Positions 25,568 through 53,115 of a stretch of DNA of 64,000 bases are shown piece by piece. Position numbers and translations under genes: made by a program. The stretch covers positions 6,754,802-6,818,801 of the forward strand of contig NC_134418.1 of assembly GCF_030867145.1 (NCBI RefSeq). Reading direction: 5' to 3'. This DNA is from Opisthocomus hoazin. Lineage: Eukaryota > Chordata > Aves > Opisthocomiformes > Opisthocomidae. The notes under the pieces are model-generated. The model was not told where the DNA came from, did not search any database, and worked only from the letters and a program-made list of their open reading frames with translations. How positions within the stretch are numbered: position 1 is the first letter of the stretch; each line of letters starts with the position of its first letter.

Positions 25568-26212
25568 AATCACAGAAGGGTAAGAGCTGGAAGGGACCCC
25601 TGGAGATCATCTAGTCCATCTAGTCCCCAGAGCAAGGTCACCTAGAGCAGGCTGCACAGGACCTCGTCCACATGGGTTTTGAGTATCTCCAGAGATGGAG
25701 ACTCCACAAGCCCCCTGGGCAACCTGTTCCAGGGCTCTGTCACCCTCAGAGTGAAGAAGTTCTTCCTCATCTTCAGCTGGAACTTCCTATAGAATCATAG
25801 AATTATTAAGGTTGGCAAAGACCTCTAAGATCATCATGTCCAACTGCTTCAGTTTGTGCCCGTTGCCCCTTGTCCTGTGGCTGGGCACCACTGAAAAGAG
25901 TCTGGCCCCATCCTCCTGACACCCACCCTGCAGATATTTATAAGCATTTCTAAGGTCCCATCTCAGCCTTCTCTTCTTCAGGCTGAACAAGCCCAGCTCC
26001 CTCAGCCTCTCCTCGTAGGAGAGATGCTCCAGTCCGCTCACCATCCTCGTAGCCCTCTGCAGGACTCTCTCCAGTAGCTCCTCATCTTTCTTGAATTGGG
26101 GAGCCCAGAACTGGACACAGGACTCCAGATGGGGCCTCACTAGGGCAGAGCAGAGGGGGAGGAGAATCTCCCTCGACCTGCTGGCCACACTCCTCTTATT
26201 GCACCCCAGGAT
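25568..26212 (-). mobile_element. CR1 retrotransposon 3' end, split by a nested CR1 fragment
   Basis: The minus-strand ORF2 C-terminus is readable from the [15 protein letters not shown] segment (about 26,206) through VRPHLE and FKKDEELLE to HKLKQL (about 25,845). There it is cut by another CR1 piece, and it resumes at 25,788 and continues to the 3' end near 25,568. The element is 5'-truncated. Confidence 0.9.
25789..25843 (-). mobile_element. CR1 fragment nested inside another CR1
   Basis: TAGAATCATAGAATTATTAA and GACCTCTAAGATCATCATG are the extreme 3' terminus of a different CR1 subfamily. They sit exactly where the host CR1 should read CTTCCT directly followed by CTGCTTCAG. Both pieces have the same orientation. 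Confidence 0.85.
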
Positions 26213-27195
26213 ACCTGCACAAATGCACCCCAGAAATCTGCACAAAGCCTCCAGAACTGGTTCAGACAACAAATTTTCTCCAGCACTTCAGGGGTTTTAA
26301 TTCCATCCAGAGATTTTAGTTCCACCTCTGTAGTACAGTGAACTCCATACCCATAACCCACAGCCCAAGACCCGCTCGAAGCCCTCACCAGCGCTACCTG
26401 CACCCCAAGCACCCAGAGAAAGCTCAGGAGAAAGCTCAGGAATCAGACCTGCTGCCTTCAGGCTGCGATGTAACCCCTGCTAAGCACAAAGCTGAATGAG
26501 ATCACATCTGGTCCAGGGCCAGAAAGTAATGGTGCGGTAATGGTTTTATTGGCTTTTTGAGAAGGAGCTGTTTGATTTCAGAGAGAGAGAGGCAAGTCAA
26601 CAGCAACATTCACTCCTGCTAATCTCGTTTCCAGAAGCACGCTGAGCGAGAAGGAGAAGGCGCTTGGGCACAAAGCTCTGCTCGATTGCTCTCTGTTTAT
26701 CTAGGATTACATTAGGAGCCCAAGACGCGTCTGAAAACAGCCCACGGCAAGAACCAGGGTTTTGCAAATCGCTTTGTGGGAAGAGATATTCCAGTGTTTC
26801 TAGCAAGTTGTTGGCTGGAGGGCAGCCAGTGTGCTCACTACAAGTGCTTCAGAATTAACAGATGTGCAGAAAGGGAAAGATTTAAAGGTGTAGAAGTAGC
26901 TCATTTTTTGTAAAAAAAGGAGCTGTATTTAGACGCACAAGTTTTTTAGATGCACAAGTTTTAGACATACAAATTTAAGATGGTCTCCAGGCAAGTACTG
27001 CAGCTAACAAGTGTTGATTAGATAATCCAGTTAATTTAAAATAATGTCTTTACCTTAAGCAAAAAGAAATCAAATGCAGAAGGGTGAATTTGGCTGGGGT
27101 GAAGGGCCCTCGTAAGGGGGAAACTACGGCAGAAGTGAGTCTGACGATGATCTGCCCCGTTGTCCAGAAAATGGTTACTTTAAGAACCAAAATTA
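26213..27195. other. Intergenic sequence beyond the RPIA 3' end
   Basis: No supported gene. A purine-rich patch (AGAGAGAGAGAG) lies near 26,580. Confidence 0.4.
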
Positions 27196-27219
27196 CCACC
27201 AAATCTGGTATAACAGCTC

Positions 27220-27225
27220 TTTATT
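27220..27225 (-). terminator. Candidate RPIA polyadenylation signal AATAAA
   Basis: TTTATT on the plus strand is AATAAA on the minus strand. It is the first canonical signal I found downstream of the RPIA stop codon (28,304) in transcript direction, giving a 3' UTR of about 1.1 kb. Use of a variant signal nearer the stop is not excluded. Confidence 0.5.
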
Positions 27226-28303
27226 TCAGTGTCCACAACACAAAGAGAGGGCTTGCATTTTGACATCAGAACCATGCAAAGCACCTACACACCGAGAACA
27301 AGATACTGAACGAGTGTCTCTCTCCTGCTACATGTGGAAAATTTTGGCAGGAAGACTCAGTTCTCCTGTGTGTTCTGCTCTATCCTTCCACAAATCAACC
27401 AGCTGCGAGGCGTGATAATTAACCTTCATTCCAAATGAAATAATTTGCCACTGAACAGTATACCAAGCTGCCCTAGGCTGCTCCAATATGCTTCTGTAAA
27501 CTTCATCAAGGACCGGGTTCTGCTCTCGGTTTACGAGGACGAAGTCCCAAACATCTCCAGCTACAGGAAGGGGCTTTCATCAGAGGTACTGAATTAACGG
27601 AGAGCAGAAGGTGGCTCAAATGATGAGCTTCTCCTCCATACAGAGGGCCAGAAAAGGCCCTTATTAATGTCCCAGACAGGGGGATGCAGAGACCACCCTA
27701 GGCTCAGAGAATTGTCATGTGCACAGAGGACAACTAGACATCCTGAACTATTAAAAAACAGTGGTATAGAAAAATAAAAGGCATAAAATACTGAACCAAA
27801 AAGGTTCCAAATAAGGCATCAGCAGGTCCCGACTGGATGCGCTCCCGTTACGTGCATCACCCTCCCAGCCAGGGTGGTTAGGGACGATGCGTTAGGATTG
27901 TATTTCTGATCTCAATCATTAAGCGCTATGAGCAACCAGCAGGGTTCAAGTTTTGTTGGAAAAAAGAAAAAAAAAAAACCCAAAAACATGAAACAAGGAG
28001 TATTCTTTTTGGTAAGTATTTCTTAGAAAATAAAATAAAAATGTTAAAGCAATTTGTTTAAATGATTCTTTAAAAAAAGACAACATTCCTGTAAAGTAAA
28101 AATATATATATATAGAAATAGAATATAATTTTTTGTTTGTTTTTAAAAAAAGACATTCAGTATCACGTCAGCGGATTCTGATCAACTTCCCCTCTGTCTT
28201 CTGCGATAACCGCTGCTCGTTAAGGCAAAACGTCAGGTGGGCACCGTTACGACAGCTGAATCAAACTGGCCGAAGGCGAAGCAGAGCAGGCGGCGCGCCG
28301 GCC
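27226..28303 (-). other. RPIA: Probable RPIA 3' untranslated region
   Basis: This stretch runs from the stop codon to the first AATAAA on the minus strand. It has no splice-like interruption or recognised repeat insertion. It contains adenine-rich runs near 27,958-28,150, including a short TA run at about 28,105-28,114. Confidence 0.5.
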
Positions 28304-45671
<17,368 letters not shown>

Positions 45672-45860
45672 GCCGCCGCGGCCCGCCCCCGGGGGGGCTC
45701 TCCCGCACGGGCTGGAGGCCTGGGCCGAGCCTGCTCCCTCCCTCCGCCTCCTCCTCCTCCTCCTCCTCGGGGAGGCTGGGAGCTGTAGTGCTGGCAGCCG
45801 CGGACTACAGCTCCCAGAAGGCTCGGCCGGCCCGGCGTCGAGGAAGAGCCCTCCCCGGGC
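45672..45860 (-). promoter_or_regulatory. RPIA promoter and leader with palindromic SBS/ZNF143-type motifs
   Basis: Upstream of the RPIA ATG lie a CTCCTC run (about 45,746-45,768) and two copies of ACTACAGCTCCCAG in inverted orientation: 45,776-45,789 (minus) and 45,804-45,817 (plus), 14 bases apart. The motif matches the SBS element ACTACAATTCCCAG bound by ZNF143/THAP11 in many housekeeping promoters. There is no TATA box. The exact transcription start is not visible. Confidence 0.7.
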
Positions 45861-45986
45861 GGCCGCGCAGGCCGGCGGCACCGTCTGGCCCCAGGGATTT
45901 GATCCGTGCTGGGGGTTACGGGCTGGCGAGGCCGGGCTGCCCCAGCCGGGAGCGGGGCTCACGCAGGCAGGACAGCCGACGCGGGT

Positions 45987-46077
45987 CACAGAATCACAGC
46001 ATGGTCGGCGTTGGAAGGGACCTCTGTGGGTCACCCAGTCCAACCCCCCTGCCGAAGCAGGGTCACCTACAGCAGGC
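45987..46077 (-). mobile_element. CR1 3'-terminal fragment upstream of the RPIA promoter
   Basis: GTCACAGAATCACAGCATGG to CAGGGTCACCTACAGCAGGC is about 90 bp of CR1 3' terminus. It lies only about 170 bp beyond the inverted promoter motifs. Confidence 0.9.
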
Positions 46078-46229
46078 AGTCCTCTGCCCGCGCCGTGGTC
46101 GGCCAGCACTCACCCGGCCTTGTCCCACCCCGCAGGAGGGTCAGGATAAAGCTCTATGGGGGGTTTCTGTCCCGGAACACATAGAGGCTTTTTTGGGGTT
46201 TTATTTTCCATACCCCCCCATCCTGGGTT

Positions 46230-46602
46230 CATAGAATATGCATTAAGGTTGGAAAAGACCTCTCAGATCATCAGGTCCAACCATTAAACCCAACACCACC
46301 ATGCCTACTAAACCATGTCCTAAAGTGCCACATCTACACGTTTTTTGAACACCTCCAGGGATGGGGACTCCACCACCTTCCTGGGCAGCCTGGTCCAAAG
46401 CTTCACCACTCTTTCAGTAAAGAAGTTTTTCCTAATACCCAATCTAAACCTCCCCTGACGCAACTTGAGGCCATTGCCTCTCATCCTATCGCTAGTTACT
46501 TGGGAGAAGAGACCAGCCCCCGCCTCACTACAACCTCCTTTCAGGTAGTTGCAGAGAGCAATACGGTCCCCCCTCAGCCTCCTCTTCTCCACACTGAACA
46601 GG
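46230..46602 (-). mobile_element. CR1 3' end of another subfamily
   Basis: TTCATAGAATATGCATTAAGG and AAAAGACCTCTCAGATCATC open the 3' end. On the minus strand it encodes remnants such as [20 protein letters not shown] and [15 protein letters not shown]. It matches the type of the 15.6-kb fragment. Confidence 0.92.
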
Positions 46603-49600
46603 GTTGGCATCTGCTGAAACCATTTCTGAAAAATACCAGGCAGATCTCCCTTCCAGCACCTCTGCACCAGCATGGTCAGTCCTGGGGGCCTCGTTAAGAC
46701 CCTGCACAGGCATCTCAGTTTCACTCCAGGCTGCAGTCCCACCAAGACAGATGAGAACCGCAGGTATTCACCCCTTACCGCTCACTCCCAGGTCAGACCA
46801 CAATGCGTAGCAAATAATCTTTATTGTCTGTTTGTTTGCACAACAGAAAAGCCGTCGTTGGTGCTTTTTCTCTTTTTTTTTTCAAATTCTGTGCATGACT
46901 GACTTGTTTTGTTGCCAACCTCTGCGATTCTGCTGTTATTTTTAAGGGCTGGAAACGGTTCCTTTTGTTTCCCCTGGGTCAGCGCACCAGTCTTTGAACA
47001 ACGGGGTGGTATTTCAACAAAGGCTCTGTTATCATTACCCAGGCTTGTCCCAGGTGCGGTGAGGCCTTCCCTTTCTGCACAGAGCAGGTGACTTGCTACC
47101 GAGAGCAGCACGTGATTGCTGTACAGTCGCTCCGTGTTTTCTGCTAGCTGGCAACGATCTTTCCTGCAAGTTACACATTTAAAGCGTAAACACGCACATC
47201 TAGCGGGACACACATTTCAGAGAGAATCAGACCTAAGTACTGTGCTCTTCCACAGTGCACTAATGTTAAAACTGAAGGAGCAGCTGACTGGGTTTGGGGT
47301 TACTCCTTTCATTACCCTAAATGTTTGACTGCTGCCTGGAACGAAAACCAGTCACAGGGGCTTTGCACCGATTCAGGAAGCCCGTCCTTACACGTGGGCA
47401 TCTCTCAAATCCCACTGGAATGGGGAGTGTTAGTCCAGAAGTTATGTGTGGGGCGATAAACCTGTTTGTACCCTCACAGCAATGGCTGATGGCTTTGGGT
47501 TGAAACACATCTCGCAGTGCGTCTGCCTGGCGGAACGCAAACATTGCCACTTATAGATACTGGGGCTTTCTGTTGGCAATTTATCTGAATCTGGCAGGGA
47601 GCTGCAGTTTCAGTGAACGCAAGAAAACCTTCCATTTGCGGTGTGCTGAGCCTTGCCTGTGCACAAAAAGGCGGCACTGGACATTTTAGAAATGGATTTT
47701 CCTTCAGTTTCAGTGACAGCCAGCTCTGCAAACAACTCAAAGTCCTTTCGTACAAGCCTGTGTTTGCCCCATGTCAAAGCCTCTCCGGGAGCCAGCTCTC
47801 GTCCTGTCTGCTTCAGCGCAGAGGCAGGTGTTCGAACCTGCTTCCTCTGAACAGACATTTCGCTCGCCGAGCAGGGTGGGAACCGCGAGGTGTTAGCCCT
47901 AGCGAAATGCCACGCTGGTGTTGCTTGGACCATCGGGCTGAGAAGGGTGGCAGCGCCATTCTGGGTGCCGAGTTCCGCATCTGAGGCTCAAATTACATGT
48001 TGGGAAATTACACAGTAGCCAAGATAACAGCTTGCTGTTGACAGAAGGGGAAGATCCTGCTCTTTACTCCTGCCACCCACCATCCACTCTCAACCTGGGT
48101 ACAGGGTTTATGCTGGCTCTGGCATTCCTCTGCCCCTGTGCTGATTCACCTTGCCACGCAGGCAAAAAGAGCAGTTTCTTCTTGCCAGGTGAGGGAGGTT
48201 GAACTGGCTCAGCCAAACTTAACATACATCTCCGCAGGGGAGTTTTGTAACTGGCTTCAGCTGCTCTGGTCTAGCACAGCACTGTCCCCAAAAAGGAGCA
48301 TTCCCAACCTACGGCCCATCGCTCGCCAAGTTTTCCTGCCACTTCCATGTGCTGGCAGACAGCTTTTTTTTTTCTGAAAGGTAAAGCAGCCAGCAAAATC
48401 AAGGTCAGTTTTCCTTGACCTTTCCTGAGGAAGGCAGCAAGATCTATCAGGTGGGAGTGGAAAGGCTGTAGGATCGTCTGCTGTGGCAGACTCAGCCCAG
48501 CTTAAACCTGTTGCAAAAGTGCGTGCTAACCTGAGCGAAATCCTAGTCAAGGCACAGCAGGGTGTCAGATGCATTTATCCAATTAACTATATGCTTCTCT
48601 CATTTGATAAGGCACGAAACAGCTCAAAAACAACAAGACCTACGCAGGTAAAACTTCACCAACACACTGGAGAAACCAAGCGCAAGATTGAGCATTTCTA
48701 ACTCATCTGTCCAGATAAACTCTCTTCCTGGTTGGCAGTGGCTCTCCAAGCCTGTCATGGCCCAGCAATTACGTTCTTGCTACCTAATTTTTTATCCTGC
48801 AGACCCCAGTTCAGTGACGTTCCTTCTGAGTAACGCCTGCTTCACTGCTCCTCTCTGGTTTGATCTGTTGGGTGAAGAATTCCTTGGTTCCATTCTGCTG
48901 GTGAACAGACATCAGCAGGGGTGCTGGTATACTAATTACACCATATGCAGCTTTTCGATGGTCTGAATTTTCCTGGGGGAAAAGGCAGGCTAAAATGATC
49001 ATTTTGCAGGGGAGCAGGAACAGCCCTTGGTGCAGCGCAGCCGCGAGGTGGCATGCTGAGGTTTCGCTGCTGCGCCTCGCTGCTCTGAGAGCCAGTCATT
49101 CGAGAAAAGCAGGCAGATCTTCAGTGGAGTTACACAAAACACCATTCCTGTTAACATCCATCCATCCATCCTGCAAGAGCAGGCTTTGATTTCCACATAA
49201 ATGGCTGGTCAGATTTAACGTTATTGTCATATGATTGAAATAGATCTCTTATGTCAGTCAGTCAAAACAGAATGGAGAAATGTGAGTCATGCTTTGCAAA
49301 AAGCAGGAAGTTTGGTTTTGTTAGCACAAATTTTTAATGCAGAGAGAAAATTATACGGCTGTATCGCAGTGTTTGTCTTGAGGATTCATGAATAACGTTG
49401 TCCATGCCTTAGAGAAACGTTTCCAAAAGAGAAAAGCAAGACCTTTTAGATGACATTTGTTATTCCTCACCTCTCAGGGTTAAGGAATCTTGGAGGAGTC
49501 TAGAAGAAAACATGGACTCTCCTGAAAACTGTTAGAGCCCCCCTAAAATAAAAGTCTGTCATGGGAAGACTGCTGATCTGGGACAGGGACATGGGAGGAA

Positions 49601-49960
49601 ATACAAGCAAATGAGGCAATACTCATGGGTGTGATAGGGACACTCGCACAAGGCTGTTATTGTCTTGCCTTGAGTGTAATAAACCTTCATGAATCAGCAC
49701 AAAGGTGGGAGTGCAAGTCTATTTGTGAAATATCACAATATTCTGAAAGGTGCTGGGGTCTGTGGTTACTGCATATCTGTCTCTCAGCCCCTGGAATAAC
49801 TAGTGGGACAAGCGGTAAGTTAATGTAAAAAGCATGGCACAGAACTAGGGTTTTTTGCACAGTTTATAAATATAATGGAGTTTGAAATTTAAATATATTA
49901 GAGTTACCTTTCAACATGACCCTTCAAAACATCGCTATGCAATAAAGATTGATTTAAATG
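46603..49960. other. Intergenic sequence between RPIA and EIF2AK3
   Basis: About 3.4 kb without recognisable exons, RNA genes or young repeats. Confidence 0.4.
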
Positions 49961-50260
49961 TGAACAGGTGCAGGGGAGGGCTAGTGAGATGAACAGGGGA
50001 GCAGAGAGCCAGAAGTGTGAGGGAAGAATAAAAGGCTTTGGCTTGGTTTGCCCAGCAAAACAGAAGGAATTTGATTACTCTTTATAAACATATGAACGGG
50101 TAGACACTCAAGAGAGAGGAGTTATCAGAATAAAGAAAATATTAGCACAAGACCATATGGGTACAATAATAAAATGTCATTTAAGTTACTAAAAATGACA
50201 TGAGCTGTTTGGCATGAGGCACAGGGTAAATGCTTCTGGACTTCGTTATAATGAAGGAAG
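49961..50260 (+). mobile_element. Probable old CR1-type LINE fragment
   Basis: GAAGGAATTTGATTACTCTT, TATAAACATATGAACGGGTAG and TAGCACAAGACCATATGGGTA resemble the ORF2 C-terminus/3' region of an ancient CR1 subfamily (phrases of the type 'gatttgattgctctctataaa' and 'ggcacaagaacaaatgggta'). The copy is highly diverged, and the assignment is from pattern memory only. Confidence 0.4.
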
Positions 50261-51349
50261 AAAAAAAAAATCTCTGGATTGCAATTCAGTGGCTGTCTGG
50301 GGAGCAGTGTTCACGACCTGACTTTGCACACATCTGGTGCTTTAAAAGAGCTGCATTTCCAACTCATCAGAAGATGAGAGTGCAAGCAGGAAGAAAAATT
50401 TAGGTAGAAGGCTAAAAATGAGAACTACGAGCTCTTCAGAAAGAGTTCACTGAGCAATCAGAGAGCCACAATTTCAAAATTGAGTGAGAAAATACACTGG
50501 CAATTCCTGTTTTATTAGCAGACTGGGGAGAATGATTAAAGACAAATAATAAATAGCCAAAATGGGGAAAGCGGGAAATAAAGTGTTGGTATAAATGAGA
50601 AGTTATGAGAAGCAGAGTAGTTATTGGAAGTGAAGCACATCAAAGGAAATCCATAGCTGGCAAGGCTAAATCCCAGAAAACCCTAGTAATGGTAGAGGTC
50701 CATTACTAGATGGACATGATTAAAATGTCAATAATGATGCAGAAGTGTTCATTGAACATTTATGATCTATGTTTGTAAAGAAGCAGGACGATATGTGGGT
50801 GGATTACTTAACAGTGATGTGATAAATTTCAGTCCATTAGTAACCAATGAAGCCCTTGTCTTCTAGGGGTAACTGTGGCCCAGAAGCTCCGAAACAGCTG
50901 GCTGCAGAGTCCCCTTGTCTGTTGATGTTCATCTTTGGTAAACCCTGACACACTAGGGAAATTCTAGAGACCTAAAAAAGTGCAGGCTGGTGTTTGTCTT
51001 CAGAAAGGACAGTTGCAGGATATGTAGTAAATGTAGATGTAAGAACAGTTCCTGGCTGAACACCAAAAAGTGTTGGTATGTGACTCAGATAAAAGAATTA
51101 GTAATGCCAGTCAGAGGTCTAACAGAAATCTCATTTCATGCTTCAAGAAGACAACAAATAATTCAATTTCCTTTGGAAGGTGTAATGAACTTTTTAAAGT
51201 ATTTTTACTTAGAACTGCGCAATATTTTATAAAAACAAAGGGTAATAAAGCATCAGTTAAGCATATGTTAAACAGCGGCCACATAGATTATTTTCCTTTT
51301 GGAACTGGTTATAAAGGCTACTTCTAACCGGATCCCTCCAGGATCACGT

Positions 51350-51480
51350 ATGCTATACTACACATGTACATAATCAATATTTTCATTAGCCACTTGGAAA
51401 TAAATACAAAATCCCTCCTAATACAATTTGCAGATGACATCTGCATCAGCAGGGTGGTACAATCAGGATGACCAGGGCCA
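51350..51480 (+). mobile_element. Degenerate LINE reverse transcriptase remnant (CR1-type)
   Basis: At 51,374-51,461 one frame reads INIFISHLEINTKSLLIQ followed by FADDICISRVV. This aligns with the reverse transcriptase stretch FNIFINDLEE...KFADDTK of CR1-type LINEs, including the catalytic FADD box. The surrounding 50.7-51.8 kb looks like the rest of a heavily mutated copy (for example CAGAAAGGACAG near 51,001, where LINEs carry FKKGD). It is much older than the other CR1 copies here. Confidence 0.6.
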
Positions 51481-52200
51481 TTGTTCACAACATGATAAAC
51501 TGGGTCCGGATAAAGGGACTGCCTCGTACAACAGTCACATGCAAAGCCACGCATCTCAGGTACGCACACGTACGCAGCTGTAGGGACCGTGGCGCAGAGG
51601 AGCAGCAGCTGGGTGAGGGGTGGGGGCTAGAGGAAGAAAAACACCGGGCTGTGCGCTCTCTAATGGCCTACAGTTGGCCTTTGCCCCTATGCAAAGGGGA
51701 GGCGCACCTAGGGATATACTAGAGCCTTTTCTACCCCAAGATAGATGAACACAGCACCTTAATCTTAACCTTCTGAAATGCAACGCTGAAAAAATAGGAA
51801 ATGGGCAGGACAGAACACTAATTTAAGGGCTGGAGGAGATGCCTTAGGATGCAAAATTATTGAAGTTTGTAACTAATTTGGTTTGTTACAAAGAACAGAA
51901 AGGTGTGGCTTGATAAACTACATACCTACCTTTACAGGGGTGAATACTGAGACAAAAAGACACATGGCAGCAGCGCAAGTCATGGCGTGATCCATGGCAG
52001 GCCGCAGGCATGCAGCTGGTGTGGGCAACAGCCAGCCCTGGCAATGGGAGCCGCAGGAGCAGCCCCTCCTGCTCCCCAGAGCCACGCAAACCACGGTAAC
52101 TGCTGGAAGGGGAAGAAGTGGCCACCGAGGGACGCAGAGGTGTTACCTGCTTGACGAATGAAATCAAAATCTGTGGCTATATGGAGGAAACCTGAGGTGA
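51481..52200. other. Intergenic sequence before the EIF2AK3 island
   Basis: Mixed sequence, possibly continuing the degenerate LINE. No gene was recognised. Confidence 0.35.
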
Positions 52201-53032
52201 ATGTACCAGAGGCTGCTGCGAAGCCTGGCTGGGGCAGCCCTTCTTGGGCCTACCGGTCACCACGTCGTGTGGCGGGCCTACCCTCCCCAACCGAGCTCGC
52301 CCGCCGCAGGGCAGGCCAGCCGGGGCAGCCATTAACTGGGGGACGGGCTCCTGAGGGGAGCAGTTCATCCCGCCATGCAGAAGGCGCCTGAGGGCACTAC
52401 AGACCGCCAGTCCCGGGAGGGGGATGGCCGCTACGGGCAGCCCGGCGGAGCCTGCGGGTGTCGGTGCGGGCGAGGCCTCACCACACGGCGAGCTCCCCCA
52501 CCACCATTCCCGCCCGCCAACCCCAATCCACCCCTAAGTGGCACTTTGCCCGCGTGATGTCCGGCCCCACCCTCTCGTCCCGCCCGCCGGGTGGTACGCG
52601 CCGCTGGCCCCGCCCTGCCGGCGCGGAGGAACGGCCACGTCTCCAGCCGAGCGGAGGGCGGGGCGGGAAGGGGCGGGGCCGAGCCGCCAGGAGCTCCAGT
52701 CAGCAGCACGTGTGATGCGCTGGCTCCGCCAATCCCAAAGCAGGTCGGTGAATCATGCGCTTCCGATTGGCCGGAGAAGGGGTAGAGGGAAGGGAGAGAG
52801 CGTCTTGTCTCCAATTGGCCCGGCGGCTCTGTTGACAAACACCGCTCCTCCCCGCCCTCGCCAATCAAGGCGAAGCGGCGAGGGGAGCGGCGTGGCGCCG
52901 ACCCAATGGGCTCCCTCTCCGCCGCGGAGGGGCGGGCGGCGGTGTGAGGGGTGGTTGCGCGCGGAGTGCCGGTACGTGGCGGGGCGGGGCGCGGCGGGGC
53001 GGGCTGAGGCGGGCGGCGGGCGCCCATTCCGT

Positions 53033-53060
53033 GGCGGCGGCGGCGGCGGCGGCGGCGGCG
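53033..53060 (+). repeat. (GGC)n trinucleotide repeat in the EIF2AK3 leader
   Basis: About nine uninterrupted GGC units sit 56 bases before the EIF2AK3 ATG and just before a two-codon upstream ORF. The repeat would give a stable, GC-rich leader and is prone to length variation. Confidence 0.93.
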
Positions 53061-53072
53061 TTGGCAGCGTTC

Positions 53073-53081
53073 ATGTCCTAA
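53073..53081 (+). promoter_or_regulatory. Two-codon upstream ORF (ATG TCC TAA) in the EIF2AK3 leader
   Basis: ATG TCC TAA lies 34 bases before the main ATG and out of frame with it. The context is weak (T at -3, T at +4), so leaky scanning past it would be expected. It counts only if transcription starts upstream of 53,073, which the promoter layout makes likely. Confidence 0.6.
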
Positions 53082-53115
53082 CGGCCGACGGCGGCGGGCG
53101 AGGCGGGGCCCCTCC

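Larger units (their letters stand above)
52200..53115 (+). promoter_or_regulatory. EIF2AK3 promoter island and 5' leader
   Basis: GC- and CpG-rich sequence precedes the EIF2AK3 start codon. CCAAT/ATTGG boxes lie at 52,523, 52,729, 52,766, 52,811 (overlapping both orientations), 52,861 and 52,903, the last five 37-50 bp apart. A CACGTG E-box is at 52,707-52,712. No canonical ER-stress element (CCAAT-N9-CCACG) was found. The transcription start is probably around 52,950-53,000, judged from the last CCAAT box. Confidence 0.75.

Noticed and set aside
52500-53115. A canonical ER-stress response element in the EIF2AK3 promoter
   Set aside because: I checked 9 bases downstream of the forward CCAAT boxes and found no CCACG; the idea is kept only as the unspecific CCAAT array.
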